Part shown: in pieces, positions 32,456 to 44,577 of the stretch
Layout of the letters: each line of letters opens with the position of its first letter
Numbering within the stretch: position 1 is the first letter of the stretch
NCBI RefSeq assembly: GCF_950295315.1
Contig: NC_080170.1
Coordinates: 91,682,054 to 91,746,053, forward strand
Direction of reading: 5' to 3'
DNA: 64,000 nt
Source: Erinaceus europaeus
Lineage: Eukaryota; Chordata; Mammalia; Eulipotyphla; Erinaceidae
The notes under the pieces: model-generated
Databases searched by the model: none
Seen by the model: the letters and a program-made list of their open reading frames with translations, nothing else
Told to the model about the DNA's origin: nothing
Program-made: the position numbers and the translations under genes

Positions 32456-35400
32456 CCATCTAGCCCCAATATCATTCTATTAAAAAAAAAAAAAAAGGAT
32501 ATTTCAACACCTAAGATTTAATCTGAAATGTTAAATAATTCTTTAGGTAATAAATTTAGTGTCATTTAAAAAAAAGACTAAATAATTTTCACAAGAAATT
32601 CCAATATGCTACTTGTTATATACTTTAAAAAGCATTTAAAAAATCAAATACTGCTTGTAATACAAAAGCACTTTTGTTATTTTTAATAAAACACTTTTAA
32701 TAAAGAACCTTGTAATAATACTGTTCCTTTTTAAAATAAAAGATGTTGAGTCTTAGATTTTACTCATGTAATAGATTTTAAGTATATAGACATTTTAATC
32801 ATAGCTGATTGATAATAATGTAAATGAGAAATTTAGTTGATCAAAGCTTTATTTAAAACATGTCAGCAACCATATAGTTCAAAAATAGGACAATTTCTGG
32901 TAACTTAAAAATAAAGAATATCTAAAAATAATCCCATAAGTACCTACTACTTATAATGTAAACAATTTTAAAATCAGAACTAATTTTCATATTTCTATGG
33001 TTCCACATTTGAGCTAGAATCTCCCTTACTCCGCTATATTGTTATATATATAACTTTTGTTATATATATTGTTATATATATAACTTTCACTCCTAAGGAG
33101 GAAAATACAACTTGGATAATTTGTGACAAACAAGAATACATACTGCTTGAATCTCTTCCTAAATAACAAAATAAAAATAGCTCAAATGAGTAGGAACTAA
33201 ATTTCCCTTTAAAAAAATAAGGTTAGTATAACATTTCTTTTGAACATAAGTGAATCAGTATGCTCTACTGAGTTACATGAGAACCCATTTCTACTTGAAG
33301 AGTTTCCAGATTGTTTACTGCACATTTATGGAGTGCAGGACATTGGCAATCTACTTTTCACCATTTAGGAGTCAGGACTCACAAGACCTAGGTGAAATAG
33401 GAGGATCAACCTCCGTGGACGCAGGGAGAACCAAGGCATACAGTGAGATTTTTTGCCAGGACTAGACCCTTTTTTTTCACTTCTTACTTCTGATTTCTTA
33501 TTGCAGAGTCAGATTCCTATTTGGAAATAGCATTAATTAGGTCGGTGATGGGAGTAAAAGTCTGTGGAATTTGTTGTGAGAATGTTAGTTTGAGCTTCAT
33601 AAGTAAAAAGTATCAGGGCATGGAAAAGACAGAGAAGATAATTTCAGTATGAAAGAGTTAATGGGAAGTTAAAACCAGCATAAAGACTATTCAAATAGCG
33701 ATTACTTTTCAGAAGTAAAAATAGCAAGAATAAGAAAAGGTAATAGCTATAGAGTTTCTCATTTCTAAGCCCAGGGCTTTTAGAAAATAAATTTAAAAGG
33801 AGAACTTTTTTTGAAGAGTACTCCTAAATCTCTTACCCACCCCACCCCACCCCCACCCAGAAAATCTTTACGCAGAAGAGCACAAACACACAGGGGGTAA
33901 AACTGACAAAGAAGTTAAATAAAAGCTTGAGATCAAATGAAGAGTGATTGGACTAGAACAGATGCTATGTCTTACAGCATTGGCTTAGAAATAGAAACAT
34001 AGGGTAGAGGGTAAACAGGAACTTTTCTGGATAGACAAGTGGAGTAATCCAGGGATCCAGTAGCAACACCAGCTACTTAATTTTTTTTTTTTTAAAGGAT
34101 TTGGAATTTTAAGTATACAATGAAATTTAAGATGGAAAATTCTCTTCTGGGTATTGAAATGCATAGTTGAAGGGCATATATAGCAGTGAGTTTTTATAAG
34201 ACCACATGAAAAGGCAGAGGCATAAATGAGTTATAGCATAGGCAACTAATGCTTTTTGTATGAAATATTGCTGCCCATAGTTAAAACATGATGGATATTG
34301 AGCCATTAATATGACTTGAAAGAATTTCATTTTGCTTGATCAATGGACTAGGGTGAATTAAAAAATATTAGCCATCTAACTAGAACAATGGTGCTCATTC
34401 TCTTGGATAATCGTAACTGTAAATTTCAGAGCCACTATGAGTTATTAAGAGACATCAGGAATGTTTGCAGTATATTCTTACCCTCAGGAAGAGACACATA
34501 AAACATGTTTTTGTGGCTGTCAGACATAATTGCAGTAGGAGAAGCCACAGTGCTAAGCCAGTGTAGCAAATCTGATGTTCTGGATTCCCAGAGAGTCTTC
34601 CCTCAAGTTCTTCTCCAATCAATTTTCATAGCTAAATCCCATATCATGACAATAAATACAACCAGTTCAGGCCATGATACTAAAGATCCTACTTGGCTGT
34701 AGGGAACTGATCATAGCAGTCCTAGGACAAACCTCAAGGGGGCTACTCTTTGATATTCCATGGAGTAAACTATCTCAGAAAAATTGGCCTTTGCTTATTA
34801 GAGACTCTTTGAGTCCACAATTGTAATCTAGTACTTTTTAAGACCGAGAGTATATCTCATTGGATCTAAGTAGCATGCCTCCAGTGTAGATTTTGTGCGA
34901 GTAACAACAGTAAACACCACACTATCGAATGGGAACAAATTAAAAGACAGAGCTCTAACCATTTTTTGTTCCCGGGGATGTTGTTGTTTCCCATGAATGT
35001 ACAGCGTGACAATAGCCACATCTGTTGCCCTGAGACAAAGACATTTTTCTTTCTCCCATAGAAAAGTAAGGGATACTAGTATTTCAGGGGAGCTTGAAGG
35101 CATGTAATTTAATATACACCATGACCTCCAACCACTCTTTAGAATATTCTAGGGTTGGTTCAATGGAAAGGACAGATTTTCAATCGATAGCACAAAGAAC
35201 TCTTTCATTTGTCAGTGGTGGAATTTTGAAAATTTGCATTGTGGTCTCAGTTAATAATTAATGATAAGATGATGTTTAGTGTCACTTGAATTTTCTTTGA
35301 TTCTAGCCTACTCAGGTCCAGACTTTTGTATTAAACTGCAATTTTAGTAGAGAATAACTAACCTAATAATGGGAATAGAGCAGAAATAAACCTAAAAACC
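32456..35400. other. About 2.9 kb of AT-rich non-repeat DNA
   Basis: No mobile element recognised except A/T runs, and no exon with convincing splice sites. It is one of the longest repeat-poor stretches in the window. Confidence 0.45.
33040..33095. repeat. Duplicated TA-rich motif
   Basis: ATTGTTATATATATAACTTT occurs twice about 30 bp apart, with self-complementary TTATATATATAA cores. Confidence 0.85.
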
Positions 35401-35401
35401 T

Positions 35402-35756
35402 ATTTTTTTTTCCCTCCAGGGTTATTGCTGGGCTCGGTGCCTGCACCATGAATCCACCGCTCCTGGAGGCCATCGCCCCCCCCCCTTTTTGTTGCCCTTG
35501 TTGTTGTAGCCTCGTTGTGGTTATCATTATTACCATTGTTGATGTTGTTCGTTGTTGAATAGGACAGAGAGAAATGGAGAGAGGAGGGGAAGACAGAGAG
35601 GGGGAGAGAAAGATAGACACCTGCAGACCTGCTTCACCGCCTGTGAAGCGACTCCCCTTCAGGTGGGGAGCTGGGGGCTTGAACCGGGATCCTTACGCAG
35701 GTCCTTGCGCTTTGTGCCACGTGCGCTTAACCCACTGCGCCACCATCCAACCCTCA
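35402..35756 (-). mobile_element. SINE-B with extra 3' module, minus strand
   Basis: The left end holds the complement of the 3' module (CCAGGGTTATTGCTGGGCTC, GGTGCCTGCACCATGAATCC, GCTCCTGGAGGCCATCG). Then come TTTGTTGCCCTTGTTGTTG, TGAATAGGACAGAGAGAAAT, CTTCACCGCCTGTGAAGCG and a head complement ending CCACCATCCAACCC. Confidence 0.95.
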
Positions 35757-35865
35757 CAACCTAATATTTTTATATTTAATCTGAGAAGGTGAATACAATC
35801 TCTCACTATCTATTTTAAACTTTTTTTGTAGAGGTGATGTTCAAGTAAGTACAGTAAAATATATC

Positions 35866-36178
35866 CGGGGGCAGGGTGGTGGCACACTGGGTTAAGGGCA
35901 CACAGTGGGCTCAGGGACCAGCATAAGGATCCTAGTTCAAGCTTTCAGCTCCCCACCTACAGAGGGGTCACTTCTCAGGTAGTGAAGCAGGTTTGCAGGT
36001 GTTTATCTTTCTCTCCTCCTCTCTGTGTTCTCCTCCTTTCTCAGTTTCTCTCTGTCCTATCCAACAACAGCAACGACAACAAAAAATGGAAAAAATGGCC
36101 ACCAGAAGCAGTGGATTTGTAGTGCAGGCACCAAGCCCCAGTGACAACCCTGGATGCAAAAAATAAAATAAAATAAAT
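35866..36178 (+). mobile_element. SINE-B with extra 3' module, plus strand
   Basis: GGGGGCAGGGTGGTGGCACA, GGATCCTAGTTCAAGC, CTCTGTCCTATCCAACAAC, then AAAATGGCCACCAGAAGCAG, GTGCAGGCACCAAGCCCC and ACAACCCTGGATGC before AAATAAAATAAA. Confidence 0.9.
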
Positions 36179-36179
36179 A

Positions 36180-38180
36180 TACCTGAATAGTGATGTTTGC
36201 ACATGCGAGAGTTCTCTATGCATACTACAATAATTTTTTCAAATGCAAATTTTAAGTAGACACCCTTTTTCCCTTCTCCTCCCCCATCAAAAAAGGAAAA
36301 GGCTGTTACTCAAGAGAAATGCCAGTTAGAGTATTCAGCAGTTGGTTCACTTCAGCAAAAGTATGGGAATGTGATAATTCCTTAACAAATTACATTACAA
36401 TCTATGTAAGTTAAATTATTTTGCCATATGATATATATCTGCCTTAATATATACACAAGGAATAGTTAGTTAACATCTAAAGTATCATTAGGAATATGCC
36501 CTCCAAAGGCTATTAGTATTTGAAAAACCCGATCCACTTCAGAAGCCATTACCACAAAGGCTTTAGGTGAAGTCCCATACCAGAGACAATTTTCCATCGT
36601 CAAATTAGTTGAGTTACAAGTATGCGAACCAGTCTGATTACTGTAAGTTACTTCAGTCCTCCCATGAACAAGTAAGACAAGTCCAATACCCCTGGTATTT
36701 CTAGATTACTAACTTGTTTTGTGTTCTAGAAGTGAAACAGAATTGAATTACTTGATACTAAGTCTAATGAAATATTGAATAATGCTTTTCTGCAATATGC
36801 TGTTGGGTTCCTTAAAAAAACAAAATTGGGAATTTTTCAGGTTTACATGACATATTGACTATTGCAGGCTATCTGTTCTGGTGACTGCTCGTAAACAAGA
36901 ACAAGGAAGAAAAAAGGGTCTAAAATCTGCTTTTGGTGTGAAAATACCACCTTGTGCGGTTAAGGGTAAGAAACCTAAAGCCTTCATCCACTTTATCTAC
37001 TGAAGGCTATCAAAGCAAGCTAATAATTGCAAGTGACCAAATTAACCAAGTCATCTTACATCAATTTTACTTAGTGGAGGACACACACATACCTTTAAAA
37101 GTAGAATAAAATTAACTCAATCATAGGCCAAAGTTGAATGGTCTTGGACATAGTAGTTTCTAGTTAGTTGACAAGAACCAGGAAGAAAATTTCTGATCCT
37201 CCATTAATGTCTGCAAACAACCTGTTTGTAGGATGCTGAAGGACCTCGCTAGTTAACACGGGAACAGTTAAGCCCAGGAATAAGAGTAGCACAGAACTGG
37301 CATGTGAGTGGGAGTAGAGGGCTAGCATTTCTATTTCATAAGTCATCTTTCTTTCCTGCTGTCCATTATAAGAGTGTCACTATCTCTGGGAGTCAGTGAG
37401 CAATGAATATGTTGTTGAGCTAAGTGAGGAAGAGAAATTGGAAGTTTGTGCCCTCTAAAACTGAGTGGGGAGGAGTGATTTCAGTTCTTCAGCTGATTAC
37501 GCTTACAGTTAATGGCTGATTTACTGGACATGAGAATCTGAGTATTTTTAGAAGTCCAAAAATGAAGTAAAATGAACGTATGTATTTGCTTTCATCTTAA
37601 TTATTTATCATTTTCTTCCATCTCACACCCCTCTGTTATAACTAAATCTAGTCCTTGACACCATTTTCCAAATGCAAATTTGGAAGGAAACAATGGCTGT
37701 CTGATGACTGGCATGGTCTATAGGTGTGCAGGATAGGAGGGGTTCCAAAAAAAGGAACCAAACAGGAATGTGGTCCTAGTAAAGGTGACAATCTATGAAA
37801 GGTGCTTGCCTGGATTTCATCATACTATCCACTCAGTAGTGGTAGCTCTTATTAGAAGTTGGAAAACAAGAGCAAGCACAAGTTACAGCAAAGTACATTT
37901 TCAATTGTAGACAAAACTTAAAAGTCTAAGATCCAGACATCAGACTTTCCATATGTCAAATGTTTATTATAACAAAAGGAATGTCTCCTACTTGCCACTG
38001 GCTATACTCAAATTTGGTCAAACTGAAATTTTTCTGTTGTTTCTTAGTCTGCCTGGGGATGCTAATGTTACTCTCAACGCTGGTAAGGGCACCAGAAGTT
38101 TGGATTTAACACACAACTAAAATATTCATAGACAATTTCAGTTTAAAAACATATAATTCTCCATCATTATCTTTAAAAAA
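36180..38180. other. About 2 kb of non-repeat DNA
   Basis: No recognised repeat or exon. Open frames are short and unsupported. Confidence 0.45.
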
Positions 38181-38183
38181 AAA

Positions 38184-38382
38184 AACTTTTATTATTGTAT
38201 AGAGACAGAGAGAAATTGAGAATGGAGGGGGAGATAGAAAGGGAGAGAGACAGAGAGATACCTGCAGCCCTGCTTTACCACTCGTGAAGCTTTCCCTCTG
38301 CAGGTGGGGACCAGGGACTTGAACCTGTATCCTTGCACACTTTAATGTGTGCACTCAACCAGGTGTACCATCACCCGACCCA
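38184..38382 (-). mobile_element. SINE-A, minus strand
   Basis: TTATTATTGTATAGAGACAG, CCTGCAGCCCTGCTTTACC, CTCTGCAGGTGGGGACCAGG and AACCAGGTGTACCATCACCC. Confidence 0.9.
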
Positions 38383-38907
38383 AATGATCTTATTTAACAT
38401 TCACCACCTTTGTAAGCGGCTGACAGGGAAGAGATTTTATCTTTATGGACAGGGGTAACTAATACCATAAACAGGTTAAGGGACTTGTCTAAGTTTCCAT
38501 GACTAAAATGGAGTGAAGTTGAGATAAGAACATGTTCTTTTGATTGTTGGAATAGGTTTTTGATCTATATCTTATAGAATAAGAAATTTGTAGAAAGTCT
38601 CGCTTAAAAAAAATAGTACTAGGGGATCAACATGGTAGAGGTAAAAAAAATGCACAATAAAGAACAAAATCGTGACTACTATTAAATCTGATGAAAGATG
38701 GTTTGGGAATCAATTTTTCATAAGATGGATAAAGAAACTACTATTCTTTTAAGTCAGTGACACCATAAAAATTACTGAAGGCACCAATTCACTTAGTTTC
38801 TAGCACAGTACTCTCATGCCTCTAGCATATTTTAGAGGGCAGCCTAGCACAGGTGAGAATTTATTACATGCCCCAAGGACCATAAACTTTGTTTTAAAAT
38901 AAATTAT
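38383..38907. other. Non-coding DNA, nothing recognised
   Basis: Unique-looking sequence between two minus-strand SINE-A copies. Confidence 0.45.
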
Positions 38908-39119
38908 AAGTTTTTTATTATCTTTATTTATTGGATAGAGACAGCCAACAATCAAAAGGAAAGGAGGGGATAATGAGGGAGAGAGACAGAGAGAGAGATG
39001 CAGCTCTGCTTCACCACTCACAAAGCTTTTCCCCTGCAGGTGGGGACCTGGGGCTCAAACCTGGGTCCTCAGACATTATAACACTATAACTCAACCAGGT
39101 GCACCACCACCCAGCCCCC
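38908..39119 (-). mobile_element. SINE-A, minus strand
   Basis: TTATCTTTATTTATTGGATAG, GCAGCTCTGCTTCACCACTC, CCCTGCAGGTGGGGACCTGG and CAGGTGCACCACCACCCAGC. Confidence 0.9.
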
Positions 39120-39127
39120 GAGCATTA

Positions 39128-39310
39128 ACTTCTTTTTTAAAATATTTATTTATTTTAATGAGAGAGATATACAGAGAAACACAGAAAGAGACAGACAGAG
39201 AGAACAGAGCATGGATTAGCTCTGATTTATGTTGGTGCTGGGGAATTGAACCTGAGACCTCAGAGCCTCAGGCATAAGTCTTTTGCAAAGATTATGCTAC
39301 CTCTCCAGCC
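39128..39310 (-). mobile_element. SINE-C type, minus strand
   Basis: ATTTATTTATTTTAATGAGAG tail side, GAATTGAACCTGAGACCTC, GAGCCTCAGGCATAAGTC and GATTATGCTACCTCTCCAGC. Confidence 0.8.
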
Positions 39311-39415
39311 TGACCTTGAACTTCTTCAGAGCTAAAGTACATAAGGTAGTCACTGATAGGAGAACTCACTGAGAAGGGGTAACAAATCAGTGACATTTAA
39401 GAATTAATCTAAATT

Positions 39416-39640
39416 TGGGGGCCAGGTAGTAGCACACTTGGTAGGGCAGGCATGTTATAATGTGCAAGGATTAAGGTTCAAGCCCTTGTTTCCCACCAAG
39501 AGGGAAAGGTTCATGACTGGTTCAGTGTTGCAGGTATCTTTCTTTCTCTCTCCAACTCTGTCTCACCTTCCCCTCTTGATTTCTCTGTCTCTATCCAACA
39601 AACAAATAAATTAAATTAAAAAATAATCATTAAAAATAAT
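39416..39640 (+). mobile_element. SINE-A, plus strand
   Basis: GGGGGCCAGGTAGTAGCACA, GTGCAAGGATTAAGGTTCAA, CTGTCTCTATCCAACAAAC and an AAATAAATTAAATTAAAA tail. Confidence 0.85.
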
Positions 39641-40007
39641 TCATCTGAATTCTTAGCCCATTATACAAGACCAACCCAAGAGGTACAGATGCTTTGAGGC
39701 AAACACTTATTCTAATGTGGTTTGCACAGAACACAGTGATCTGCTATTTACAACTGGGTGCACTCTGGGTGCTTAGGCTACCTACAAAATAGGCAATAAA
39801 GGTTGTGTGTTTTAGATGGAGACTGCATAGTTTCTCTTGAAATACAAAGCTGTAACCATAAGTGGATAAGTGCTACAAGGATTTATTTCAGTTTCAGTGT
39901 GCTTTAGTAAACTAGTTATGGGGAGAGTATTCAGTATCAGCTAGGGCTTATATCCTGAAGCCTTACTTACTGACCTTTAAGAGTCTAATTTCCAAATTTA
40001 TTTATTT

Positions 40008-40298
40008 AAAATTTTTTTTAAATATTTATTTTATTTATTTATTCCTTTTTGTTGCCCTTGTTGTTTTATTGTTGTAGTTATTATTGTTGTTGTCGTTGTT
40101 GGATAGAACAGAGAGAAATGGAGAGAGGAGGGGAAGACAGAGAGGAGGAGAGAAAGATAGACGTCTGCAGACCTGCTTCACCGCCTGTGAAGCGACTCCC
40201 CTGCAGGTGGGGAGCCAGGGTTCGAACTGGGATCCTTATGCCAGTCCTTGTGCTTTGCTCCACCTGTGCTTAACCCGCTGCGCTATAGCCCGACTCCC
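40008..40298 (-). mobile_element. SINE-B, minus strand
   Basis: TTTTTGTTGCCCTTGTTG, GTTGGATAGAACAGAGAGAA, CTTCACCGCCTGTGAAGCG, GCCAGGGTTCGAACTGGGAT and GCTATAGCCCGACTCCC. Confidence 0.95.
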
Positions 40299-40373
40299 TA
40301 ATTTCCAAATTTAAATGGCCATCAAGTAGTCTAGTCTCCAAACTTAGAGGTCAACAGGCTAATTTTAGATGAC

Positions 40374-40374
<1 letters not shown>

Positions 40375-40424
<50 letters not shown>
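40375..40424. repeat. (TG)n microsatellite
   Basis: About 25 uninterrupted TG units. Confidence 0.97.
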
Positions 40425-40427
<3 letters not shown>

Positions 40428-42785
40428 GGGAGGGGGAGGCTAATCAAACCCTTTTAAACTCTTTTCTTTATCACTTAGTATTTCTAGAAAACAGAAGGCA
40501 CCAAGGTAATTATATAGCTTATGTGACCTATGCTACATGAACTATAAGTTACCAGTTTGTTAAATGTCAGAACTGACAGAGAAGAATGAGGTTGGCTGTG
40601 AGAGATGCCTACATACTGAAATTTCTTTCTTATAATTACACCAAAAATGCAAAAAAGCTGAAGACAAGTTAAAGGATTTCTGAAACACAGTGCATCCAAA
40701 TTTCTTTCCCTGGCACAATATAACAAAATACTATCTGAACTCCCCCTTAAGTTCAAGGTGTGCTTTCTTGAACAATTTGCTTCCCTACAGAATCCTAAAG
40801 ACCACCCTCAGTATATGAGACTTCTTAATTTCTCAACATGGTGAAGTGCCACTCCATCTCTCCCGTAATTTGTAGTATATATGCAACACTTCCCTGGCAA
40901 TGTGAGCTCTCACCAGAGTTCTCTTTTGCGAGGATTCCTATATCTTTAGCTATACTAACTCACTGATATCTTTTCAAGCAACACATTTCTTTTGTGTTAA
41001 TATGCAACAAAGGACCAAAAGACATTAACTCTGAGGTAGTACAGTGATATAGCCATGGGGGTTCCTGGAATTTACCATTTTCTTCTGGATAGTTATAACT
41101 TCAAAAATTTCTGTTGCCTAGCTAAAGCAGTAAGTTAGAATTTAAGCATCTTTTCTTCTAAGAATTGTTGGTATTAGAGGGAGAGTATACTACTGTATAA
41201 AAGCAAGAGTAATTTGTCTGACAAAGCATGACAACTAAAAAAGGAAATAAACACACAAATAAGAACTAGAGCCAGTACATGAGTCATATGTATCTTTGGT
41301 ATTTCATGAAAAATCTCCTCTCCTCTCCCCTTGAAGTTAGGTTGGGAATTAACTGTACTATGTGTGTCACTCTTTCCTAATATATGACAAGTCTGTAGTA
41401 CAGTGTCACAGACTAACCTTTAATCTTGCAGAACATACAATAAAACAATGCTAACAATGTTTTCTTTAAGATACAAGAATGAGTGACTGACATTTGTACA
41501 AAAGCCTGCATTCCTGCCCACAATAATTATTACCTTCAAGCTTAGTAAGGAGAACTGGCACAGGGAAATGAGGAAACTCACAGACATATACAGGCACTGA
41601 AATATTGCAGGATACACTAATAAGCAACAGATGTGGTTTTTTGACATTTTTTTTCTTTCTCTTTTACTGGCCAGGTCAAGTGGTCAAGGAGAGATAAAGG
41701 ACAGCATGTGGATTTGGCATATATGCCATATTGAAATGCATTTTTTTGTTTTTAACTTTGCAAATTTTTTACCTGAACAGAGCAGAAATTGTATCTTGGT
41801 GGTTTTCCAGCAAGCTTTTTTGAGGTAGATAAAGCTCAGAGAGTATGAAGTCAGAAAATACAGAGGATAGCTAAAGTTATGTATATAAGATTATTCTGAA
41901 AAGAAATCTCAGTCAGGAAAGCTGAACTTGTCATGTACAAAACTATAAAAAGAGGTACAGGGCTCAAGGGTATCCACAGTTTAGACGGCATGGGAAACAG
42001 GTCAATCTACTGATTGCTAGAAAAGAGCAGAATTGTGGGGACAATGACAGAGCAAAAGAAGAATGCACGTTAGTTAGCTCAAAGCTAATCTAGTCTATGC
42101 AGATAATAGCAAGGATATGCATCCCTCAAGACCTTAAGTGTTCCAGAAGGAACATATATTAGAGCATCACACAAGTGTGAAAGCAAGCAGCATGCTTGAA
42201 AGGCTAGTTAAACTGCCTTTTGTTGTGGTTGTTGATTGCATATTAAACAAACTTTTCTCTTTCCTCAGGTCTTTTGTAATTGTAATTACAATATTGTAAT
42301 TGTACTGTTTGCCAGGGAAAACTAAATCCCAACTAAATAATTACTGAAGAGGATTTTGATCTCCCTTTTCTGCCTGTTTGAGTTACAGATGAATAGGCTG
42401 GTCTGCCTGAGACCTAGCGAGGTAAACACTCCCAGCTGGGGCCTTTCTTCCTGGAGACCCATTGCTATCATCACAGGCAGATGCTCTACTTTTAAATGAG
42501 CATGCCATTGTAGGCCAACTGTTAGTAGTTAAACACCAACCTCACAGAAACACACAAAGCTACATTCAAGTTCACAGACACAGCTGGTGGTAAAGGAACT
42601 CTTAATAAAGGGGGGGGGGGTGTCTGCTATCAGCTCCAAGTCATTCAATTCACTAGGACTTCCGATACACTTAGACTGTGATTGTTTTATATGAGAGAGA
42701 ATAAAATAATAACTGTCGGCTTCAGCTTCTCTCCCTAACCTAAGAATAAACATTTGTTAGACAACTCATTGGAAAAAGTGGAAAA
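40425..42785 (-). other. Repeat-free stretch; likely holds the 3' UTR of the NECTIN3 isoform
   Basis: It follows the stop codon at 42786 on the minus strand. In 2.3 kb I see no SINE, L1 or R1, unusual for this window and consistent with a transcribed 3' UTR. No minus-strand AATAAA was found by eye. ATTAAA at 41424-41419 is a weak candidate poly(A) signal that would give a UTR of about 1.4 kb. Where the transcript really ends is unknown. Confidence 0.4.
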
Positions 42786-42965
42786 TCACACATAATGCTC
42801 TCGTGGATTGATGTAGATGGGCTCAGGGTCGTTGTCTGGGTGATGTTTGCCAGGGCTCTGGTCTTGGTAGCACATCTGATTATACAGGGGATACATCTGC
42901 TGAATCCCATCTTCCCCCACTGGATTCTCATCTTCATAGTCAAATCTTCTGCTATGTAGGCCATT
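42786..42965 (-). CDS. NECTIN3: Terminal coding exon of nectin-3, alternative C-terminus
   Basis: Read on the minus strand, this exon encodes 59 residues and a TGA stop in one frame: NGLHSRRFDYEDENPVG at the start, MYPLYNQMCYQDQSPGKHH in the middle, YINPREHYV at the end. It matches the cytoplasmic end I recall for a human nectin-3 splice form, distinct from the better-known isoform ending in EWYV. The last four residues fit the nectin E/A-X-Y-V consensus that binds the PDZ domain of afadin, linking adhesion sites to actin. The segment is tyrosine-rich and acidic with no membrane span, as expected for a cytoplasmic tail. The acceptor is TTTGAATTTTTAG before AATGGCC. The exon upstream (43857..43795) joins in phase 0. 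Identification rests on remembered sequence and domain logic, not a search. Confidence 0.82.
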   Translation of the reverse strand, partial: NGLHSRRFDYEDENPVGEDGIQQMYPLYNQMCYQDQSPGKHHPDNDPEPIYINPREHYV

Positions 42966-43794
42966 CTAAAAATTCAAACATTGCTTACATTAGTAGAACA
43001 GCTGTTAACATTTTTCTAGCACTTTAGTAAAAACAGACAAGAATAGACTTAATTACAGTGAGTGTCCCTGACTCATTACCCCCCAAGTTATTGAATGGCA
43101 AGGTGAAGTTCAACAACTTCTCATTTCCCAGTTGTTTGTTGTTTACAGTACCTGGACATGAGCAAAGAAGCTCCTAAAGAGAAAACTGTGCTTTGTCAGG
43201 AATGTAGCCAGTTTCAAGTTTGGGATTTGGAATTGTTATCAGTTAAAATAAACTGGAGAAGAGGCTGTGGACTTCAAATGCCCCTCAGCAAGGCTCAAGC
43301 CTGGAAACAGTACATGACACACACAAAAATTTGGGTCCAATAGTCACATAACTAAAAGAAACTTCCAGATACAAAACTGGGGAATTATGGAAAAAATAAA
43401 GTGAAATAAACTGGTGGTTTTACTGGATTCTGGACACAACTAAAAATAAGGAACACTACCATGAAAATATCTTCTTGTCTTACCTCTCTTCTTGCTTGAC
43501 TTTGGGTCACAGCTGAAAGTACAAAATGAATGCATACCTCCCCCCATCCCTAGGACTCCTCTGTGGTGTCTGTTCATTGACCTTTCTGCCTATGTATTGG
43601 TTTCATAAAACTTGATTACTTCCAGGAGAGATAAGCATGCTCAAGAACATCACATACTCATAGATTAGATGCGCATACAACAAAGTGATGATTAAAATGG
43701 AATCACACAGCAGTCAAATGGTATTTTAATAAGCATGGTAGCCACCATGGTAGTCTGCCTGGGTGAACACTCACATCAAGATTGTGTTACTTAC
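42966..43794 (-). other. NECTIN3: Intron between the two nectin-3 exons
   Basis: An 829-bp GT-AG intron: donor GTAAGTAAC at 43794 downward, acceptor ...TTTTTAG at 42966. CTAAT about 25 bases upstream of the acceptor could be the branch site. No mobile element is recognised in it. It contains a 29-bp segment with its own splice-like borders (43484-43512). Confidence 0.75.
43484..43512 (-). other. Possible cryptic 29-bp microexon
   Basis: On the minus strand TTTTGTACTTTCAG precedes and GTAAGACA follows a 29-base segment that begins CTGTGACCC. Inclusion after the upstream exon would read Leu then TGA stop, so it would act as a poison exon. Splice-like strings can occur by chance. Confidence 0.3.
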
Positions 43795-43857
43795 AGAGTG
43801 CTGAAGACTGCCAACCTCTCTTTCTTTGAACTGAGTCTCCAAAGGCAAGTGTTCGGT
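43795..43857 (-). CDS. NECTIN3: Penultimate coding exon of nectin-3, alternative C-terminus
   Basis: A 63-bp exon, 21 codons, read on the minus strand: TEHLPLETQF followed by KEREVGSLQHS. It matches the juxta-terminal cytoplasmic segment I recall for the alternative nectin-3 isoform, directly before the NGL... exon at 42965. The acceptor is strong (TCTTCGTTCCTCCTCTAG after a T-rich tract) and the donor is consensus (CACTCT then GTAAGT). Length divisible by three and phase-0 borders join it cleanly to the last exon. The next exon upstream should encode a Pro-rich stretch (PPPLYEER-like) after the membrane span. I did not find it up to 64000, so the preceding intron is at least 20 kb. No membrane or Ig domain lies in this window. 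Confidence 0.82.
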
Positions 43858-44575
43858 CTAGAGGAGGAACGAAGAAAAAAGACATGCACTTTAAAGCATC
43901 AAAAACAGGATAAAAGAGATCAAACAAGACCACTAAAACTTCTATTTTAAAAGAGCCAACCATGTCTTGTTACATGTCTGCCAACTAAGCAAAATATTGT
44001 ACATGAAGATAGGATAAAGCAACTACATTTCCTGAGAGCTAGGTTCTCTCTCCTGACTCCAGACTTCTGGAAAGAACTATACCAAACATCTGCAAGCTCT
44101 TATGCAAACTTATTTACATCTTACTTGAGGGAGGCCTCACCACAGAAAGTCTCATCATCTGTCACTGTGAGAATCAGCTATTTCTTAAAATGGTTAGAGG
44201 AGTGGTAATGAAATGCCATTTTGTGTCTTCCTCTATAGTTGCATGTATGGGTATGACTCTCTTCTGACCTGCTACTTTCTGTTCCCTAGCCCCACCAGAT
44301 TTTAAAGGGAATTTATTGCTTTCAAACCTCGTCTAAGAATCTTTCTCAACTTCCCTTTTGGTTTATGGACACAGATCGAAGTATATATGAATACCTTCAA
44401 TTGCTAATCTCTGGTTTCTAGTTCAGTGCCTAGAGAATAAAGTTTAATAGATAGAATATAAGATACTTCCCACCCTGAGAGGAAAAAAAAGTCCTATCAT
44501 GTAAGTATGTTTTTCATTTCATTTCATTGCTATACTTATGCTAGTCATTTGTGATTGGTTTTACTTTTTCTTTTT
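43858..44575. other. Presumed NECTIN3 intron, no repeat recognised
   Basis: Unique-looking sequence upstream of the penultimate exon. No further exon supported. Confidence 0.5.
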
Positions 44576-44577
44576 TA

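Noticed and set aside
42284..42301. 18-bp palindrome AATTACAATATTGTAATT
   Set aside because: Perfect but short and AT-rich; expected by chance in such DNA. No linked feature.
42740..42964. Minus-strand open frame of 74 codons beginning MAYIAEDLTMK
   Set aside because: It is a shadow of the nectin-3 terminal exon in the wrong frame. The frame starting NGLHSRR matches the gene and the splice phase.
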